Source: a virus. Taken from it: a stretch of 25,507 nucleotides of DNA. The notes beneath the pieces are model-generated. The model saw nothing but the letters and a program-made list of their open reading frames with translations, was not told where the DNA came from and did no database searches. The stretch lies in the IMG/VR virus record IMGVR_UViG_3300010885_071483, positions 1 to 25,507 of that record. One strand, written 5' to 3'. Position 1 is the stretch's first letter. Every line of letters begins with the position of its first letter. Made by a program: the position numbers and the translations under genes. Shown piece by piece: positions 22,763 through 25,507 of the stretch.

Positions 22763-25168
22763 GTTTAAAAACAAGAGATGATTGGCCGATAAAGGAAATA
22801 GACAAGGATCCATTTGTAGCATGGACCCACTTCGATAAGCAAACTAATTTATGGGTACCCAATCAAAATGGAAGAGCCGATCATTTTGCGCCAGGGCTCG
22901 TACCTTTTGGCGTGGGTAATCAATTTAAGCTAATGCGGAACCGCCGCACTATCTTTTCAAATAATGAACGATGACCTTTATGCCGCAACAAAATACAGGT
23001 TAAAAGTGACTTCAGCTTTTAGAGATTTAGATAGTGCAGTAGGTAGTTTCAAAGAAAAGTATTCACCAATTCCATGGTTAAGAAAATGGGATAGGATAAA
23101 TTATCCAAACTATTTTGACGATAAACCTGGTTGGAGGCGTAACGGAAAACTATTTTTAAATAACCATGAGTTTCCAGCAATACCACTGGGAGTTGATCCT
23201 GTGCTTGAAAACGGGATTACTCGTTATTCTTCTGCATATGATGGAAGTTTTGTAGGTAATAATTATATAAAATATTGGTGGTATAACGAGTCATATCCTA
23301 AAGATAGTGGAAAATGGTGGTATAAAAAACCGAAGTATTCTAAACTTGGCGATGCACCTTTGTCAACGCCGGGGATGTCAAATCATGGTTGGGGCATATC
23401 TGTAGATTTAGACGGCAATATTTTTAAAAACAAAAAAGCTGTTGATTGGATGGCTAATCATATGTTGGACTATGGTTGGTCAAGAGAAAGTTTTTTGTCA
23501 GATGATGACTGGCATATAACATTTTATATAGTATATATGGTAACCCCGTTGGTTTCACGTAGACTAGAAGATCTTAAGAGGGCTTCAGTTATTAAACCAG
23601 CTTTAAATAAAGTTAATCCTAGTATAGTTAGCGCAACAAAAAAAGTAAACTCAACGCCGGCTTTGGCTAATCTTCCGGTAAAACAAATTATTGTTAATAA
23701 AAATAATGATTCAGCTACTCCAAATTTTTATGTATCAAATTCATCAAATTCAGTATCTAATAATTTTCTTGGATCTTTTGAACGAGCGTTGCAAGTTTCG
23801 ATTGACCTCGCTGCAGAGATAATTTTTAAAAGACATGAACTTTTCGGGGCAGAAGATACAAGAACAAAATTAGATGTATTTGCTGATCTTTCTGGTTTGC
23901 GAGGACCGGCTTATCAATTTGATGCAATTGATAAGGCAATAACTGTAAAAAATCTAAATTTTATTTTTAAACTTTTAACTACAGGAAGTGTATTTAATCC
24001 ACTAATTCCAACAGATATTTTTCCAAGAGAGTTTAGAGAACGTATTGGTCCAGAAGTAGGATCAACAACTTCTGGTAATTCAAAATATTTTTCTATAAAC
24101 TTTAATGTTCCTGCGCGCAAAAGTTCAACACCACTTGAAGCAGGAGGTGGTGCTTTTGGTAGACAAGCAACAATAACTAGTAGCAAATTTACAGTGCTTC
24201 CTAGTCTTAAAAATTTAGATGGTCTTTCCCCTAAAATATTTAAAATAGCTAAACCTTATAAGGGTTCATCTGATCCGGGTGATTTTTTAACTTACGATGA
24301 ATTTTTTGAAATGATGATTCATCCATTGGTTGGAAATTTTTCTTTTGGCTTGGCGGCTGTCTTTACAGCTATTGCTTCCCGAGAAGGAAACTTGGGTGAA
24401 AATAAAATAGCTATAGGAACTGCAAATGGTTCTGAGCATTTAGGATTTTTGCAAATAAGATGTAAACCAGAAGACACGAATAGTTTTGATCCAAAAAATG
24501 GGTGGCTTGGTACGTCGATGCTTTGGTCAGTTCCGTACGCAGTAACTGGAGAGGCAGACCTTACAAAGAATAACAAAAAGTATGCGTGGGAAGCTTTTAT
24601 AAAAGATGAAAATATTATAAAAGACATTAAAGGCAAAGCATCTAGTGCTTCAAAAGCTTCTCAAGCTTCGGCTCTATCATTGATTAATATCAACACACCG
24701 GCTTTTAGCGGTAATTATGATGTGGCAGATAGAAAAAATGCGGCATCATATTTAGCTGATTGGGCTATGATACCCGCTAACCAAGTATGGATGATGAAAT
24801 CTAAATTTAGTTTGCCTTCTAATTATTTGGACAAACAACTTACAAACATCAAACTACCGTATATACCTCAAGTATCAATTATGACACAAACAGATAAACC
24901 TTGGAATGTTAGAGGTGTAGGATTTATGTTTAACCCATGGAATATTGGCGGAGAAAATACATGGAAACAAGGAGCTGATGTTAATGTAGCTTTTAATGTA
25001 TTAGTTAATTGGTTTAAAAAATATGGTGTTTTTTCTTTCGAAACTAACACTAAACCAACAACAGCGCAAGCTGAAACTAGAGCACTAAAAGAACTTACTG
25101 ATTTAAGTTCTTATATGGAAAGTGGAAAGAAGAAAGCTTTTAATTCTTGGCTTCTTGGTATAGATTAA
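22759..25168 (+). CDS. bifunctional wall hydrolase (M15 peptidase plus lysozyme-like), needs one +1 shift at CGG
   Basis: The standard code gives 22759-22974 and 22964-25168. Skipping C22936 in an in-frame CGG gives one 802-residue protein. The shift falls in the first helix of the M15 domain: the joined sequence runs from QFKLMG into TAALSFQIMNDDLYAA, then LKVTSAFRDLDSA, as in VanY-type peptidases. Zinc ligands H209 and D216 (SNHGWGISVDLDG) and H252 (DDWHITFY) are intact. Residues about 520-600 look like a lysozyme or lytic-transglycosylase core: E542 in IASREGN and a GFLQI motif 25-30 residues on. The protein could open both peptide and glycan parts of the wall from the virion. A Ser/Asn-rich linker separates the domains. 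Its start overlaps the previous stop (ATGA). Confidence 0.86.
22936..22939 (+). other. +1 recoding site, CGG-A (wall hydrolase)
   Basis: Context CTA ATG CGG AAC; the continuing frame is GGA ACC GCC GCA CTA, so C22936 is skipped and Gly60 is read. The unshifted frame stops with a TGA at 22972-22974, and the M15 fold would lose its first helix if translation began instead at the ATG at 22964. Confidence 0.84.
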
Positions 25169-25210
25169 TTAAAATATTTATTGTTTAAGTAGTCGGTTGA
25201 CGTGGGGTTA

Positions 25211-25238
25211 GCCCTCGTTACTATTATTTGCGGAGGGC
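25211..25238 (+). promoter_or_regulatory. hairpin covering a ribosome binding site
   Basis: GCCCTC (25211-25216) pairs perfectly with GAGGGC (25233-25238), burying the Shine-Dalgarno GGAGGG (25232-25237) of the gene at 25241. Upstream lies TTGACG (25197-25202) with TACTAT 16 bases later (25219-25224), a possible promoter; a transcript from it would lack the left arm. Read-through transcripts would carry the closed hairpin. This could set timing of expression. Confidence 0.5.
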
Positions 25239-25240
25239 AA

Positions 25241-25507
25241 ATGACTATAATTAATAGATTGAAATATGCTTTTACGCGTAAAGCTGCATGGATTTTTGTC
25301 CCGCTATTTTTAATATCAACGTTTGTGCCTATGGCCACCCCAGTCAAGGCATTGTCGCCTGTTTTTGAGTCAACTGCGGCAGCAAAGGTGACCCTAGGTT
25401 CATTGGCAAGCCGAACCCAATGTGCGGTTCTAGGCAAGCAAGGGATTGGGCCATACACAATGACTGGCACCGATGCCACCTCCAATAGTTCATATTCCTA
25501 TGTAACC
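25241..25507 (+). CDS. exported protein, 3' partial
   Basis: The frame begins at an ATG with a strong GGAGGG ribosome site and runs open to the window edge (89 codons seen). The start is a classical signal peptide: a basic n-region (NRLKYAFTRK), a hydrophobic core (AAWIFVPLFLISTFVP) and a likely cleavage after VKA near residue 37. The mature part is Ser/Thr-rich. Codon use is noticeably richer in G and C than the giant genes before it. The family cannot be told from this fragment; a secreted or virion-attached protein is possible. Confidence 0.75.
   Translation, partial: MTIINRLKYAFTRKAAWIFVPLFLISTFVPMATPVKALSPVFESTAAAKVTLGSLASRTQCAVLGKQGIGPYTMTGTDATSNSSYSYVT

Noticed and set aside
4013-22974. 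Sequencing or assembly errors as the cause of the split genes
   Set aside because: All six are +1 and all sit on a CGG in the reading phase, none in long homopolymers, while about a hundred out-of-phase CGG trinucleotides show no frame change. Random or motif-linked errors would not follow reading phase. Raw reads should still be inspected.
1-25507. A tRNA gene that could read CGGN
   Set aside because: I looked for T-loop-like GTTCGA-type sequence with flanking stems and found none, so any such tRNA must lie elsewhere in the genome or in the host.

Overview
The window looks like part of a tailed-phage genome (or a prophage or metagenomic phage contig) that infects an actinobacterium, probably an AT-rich freshwater-type one. 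The evidence is a phage-style set of replication and recombination genes (DnaE-type polymerase, RecB-like nuclease, PD-(D/E)XK endonuclease, RNase H, deoxynucleotide kinase-like protein), a phage sigma factor, an M15 peptidase followed by a small membrane protein, very large virion-type proteins with Thr/Pro linkers of the TTTTVP kind common in actinobacterial surface proteins, and promoters of extended -10 type, some directly abutting a start codon (leaderless). Almost everything lies on the + strand; I found one convincing minus-strand gene (4884-5057). I saw no tRNA, rRNA, CRISPR array, transposon or attachment site.

Layout. 2-4814: DnaE (5' end outside the window), three small unknown genes and a RecB/Cas4-like nuclease, closed by a strong two-way terminator. 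4884-5166: a tiny minus-strand gene and two divergent promoters. 5166-9593: endonuclease, sigma factor, helical protein, RNase H, a cupin/JmjC-like protein, a P-loop nucleotide kinase and small unknowns. 9667-13098: a tight run of small, very Lys-rich proteins, interrupted by an M15 peptidase and a holin-like protein. 13117-17567: a leaderless small gene, then a 2-oxoglutarate oxygenase-like protein, three methyltransferase-like proteins and two glycosyltransferases, probably a glycan-decoration module. 17628-25168: two giant virion or cell-wall-acting proteins. 25241 onward: the start of an exported protein.

The main discovery is a decoding anomaly. Four genes (nuclease, sigma factor, 1710-residue giant protein, 802-residue cell-wall hydrolase) are each interrupted by one or two +1 frame changes, six in all. 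Every one falls exactly at an in-frame CGG codon (4178, 6020, 6150, 17781, 19009, 22936). In roughly 8,000 other codons that I read by eye I found no in-frame CGG at all, although CGT, CGC, CGA and AGG are used normally and about a hundred CGG trinucleotides occur in the other two phases without any frame change. Skipping the C of each CGG restores the reading frame and always gives a GGN glycine codon. In the nuclease this restores the conserved glycine four residues before the motif histidine. I infer that CGG is not an ordinary arginine codon here but a +1 recoding signal: either a CGGN quadruplet, or an unassigned codon at which the ribosome slides one base. Annotating with the standard code breaks these genes into ten pieces.

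The genes would cooperate as follows. The replication and recombination genes copy the genome. The sigma factor, made only after two +1 shifts, redirects host polymerase. The basic proteins may bind or condense DNA. The decoration module modifies a glycan or virion surface. The giant proteins plus the M15 enzyme handle adsorption, wall penetration and lysis. These roles are inferred from families and context, not shown.
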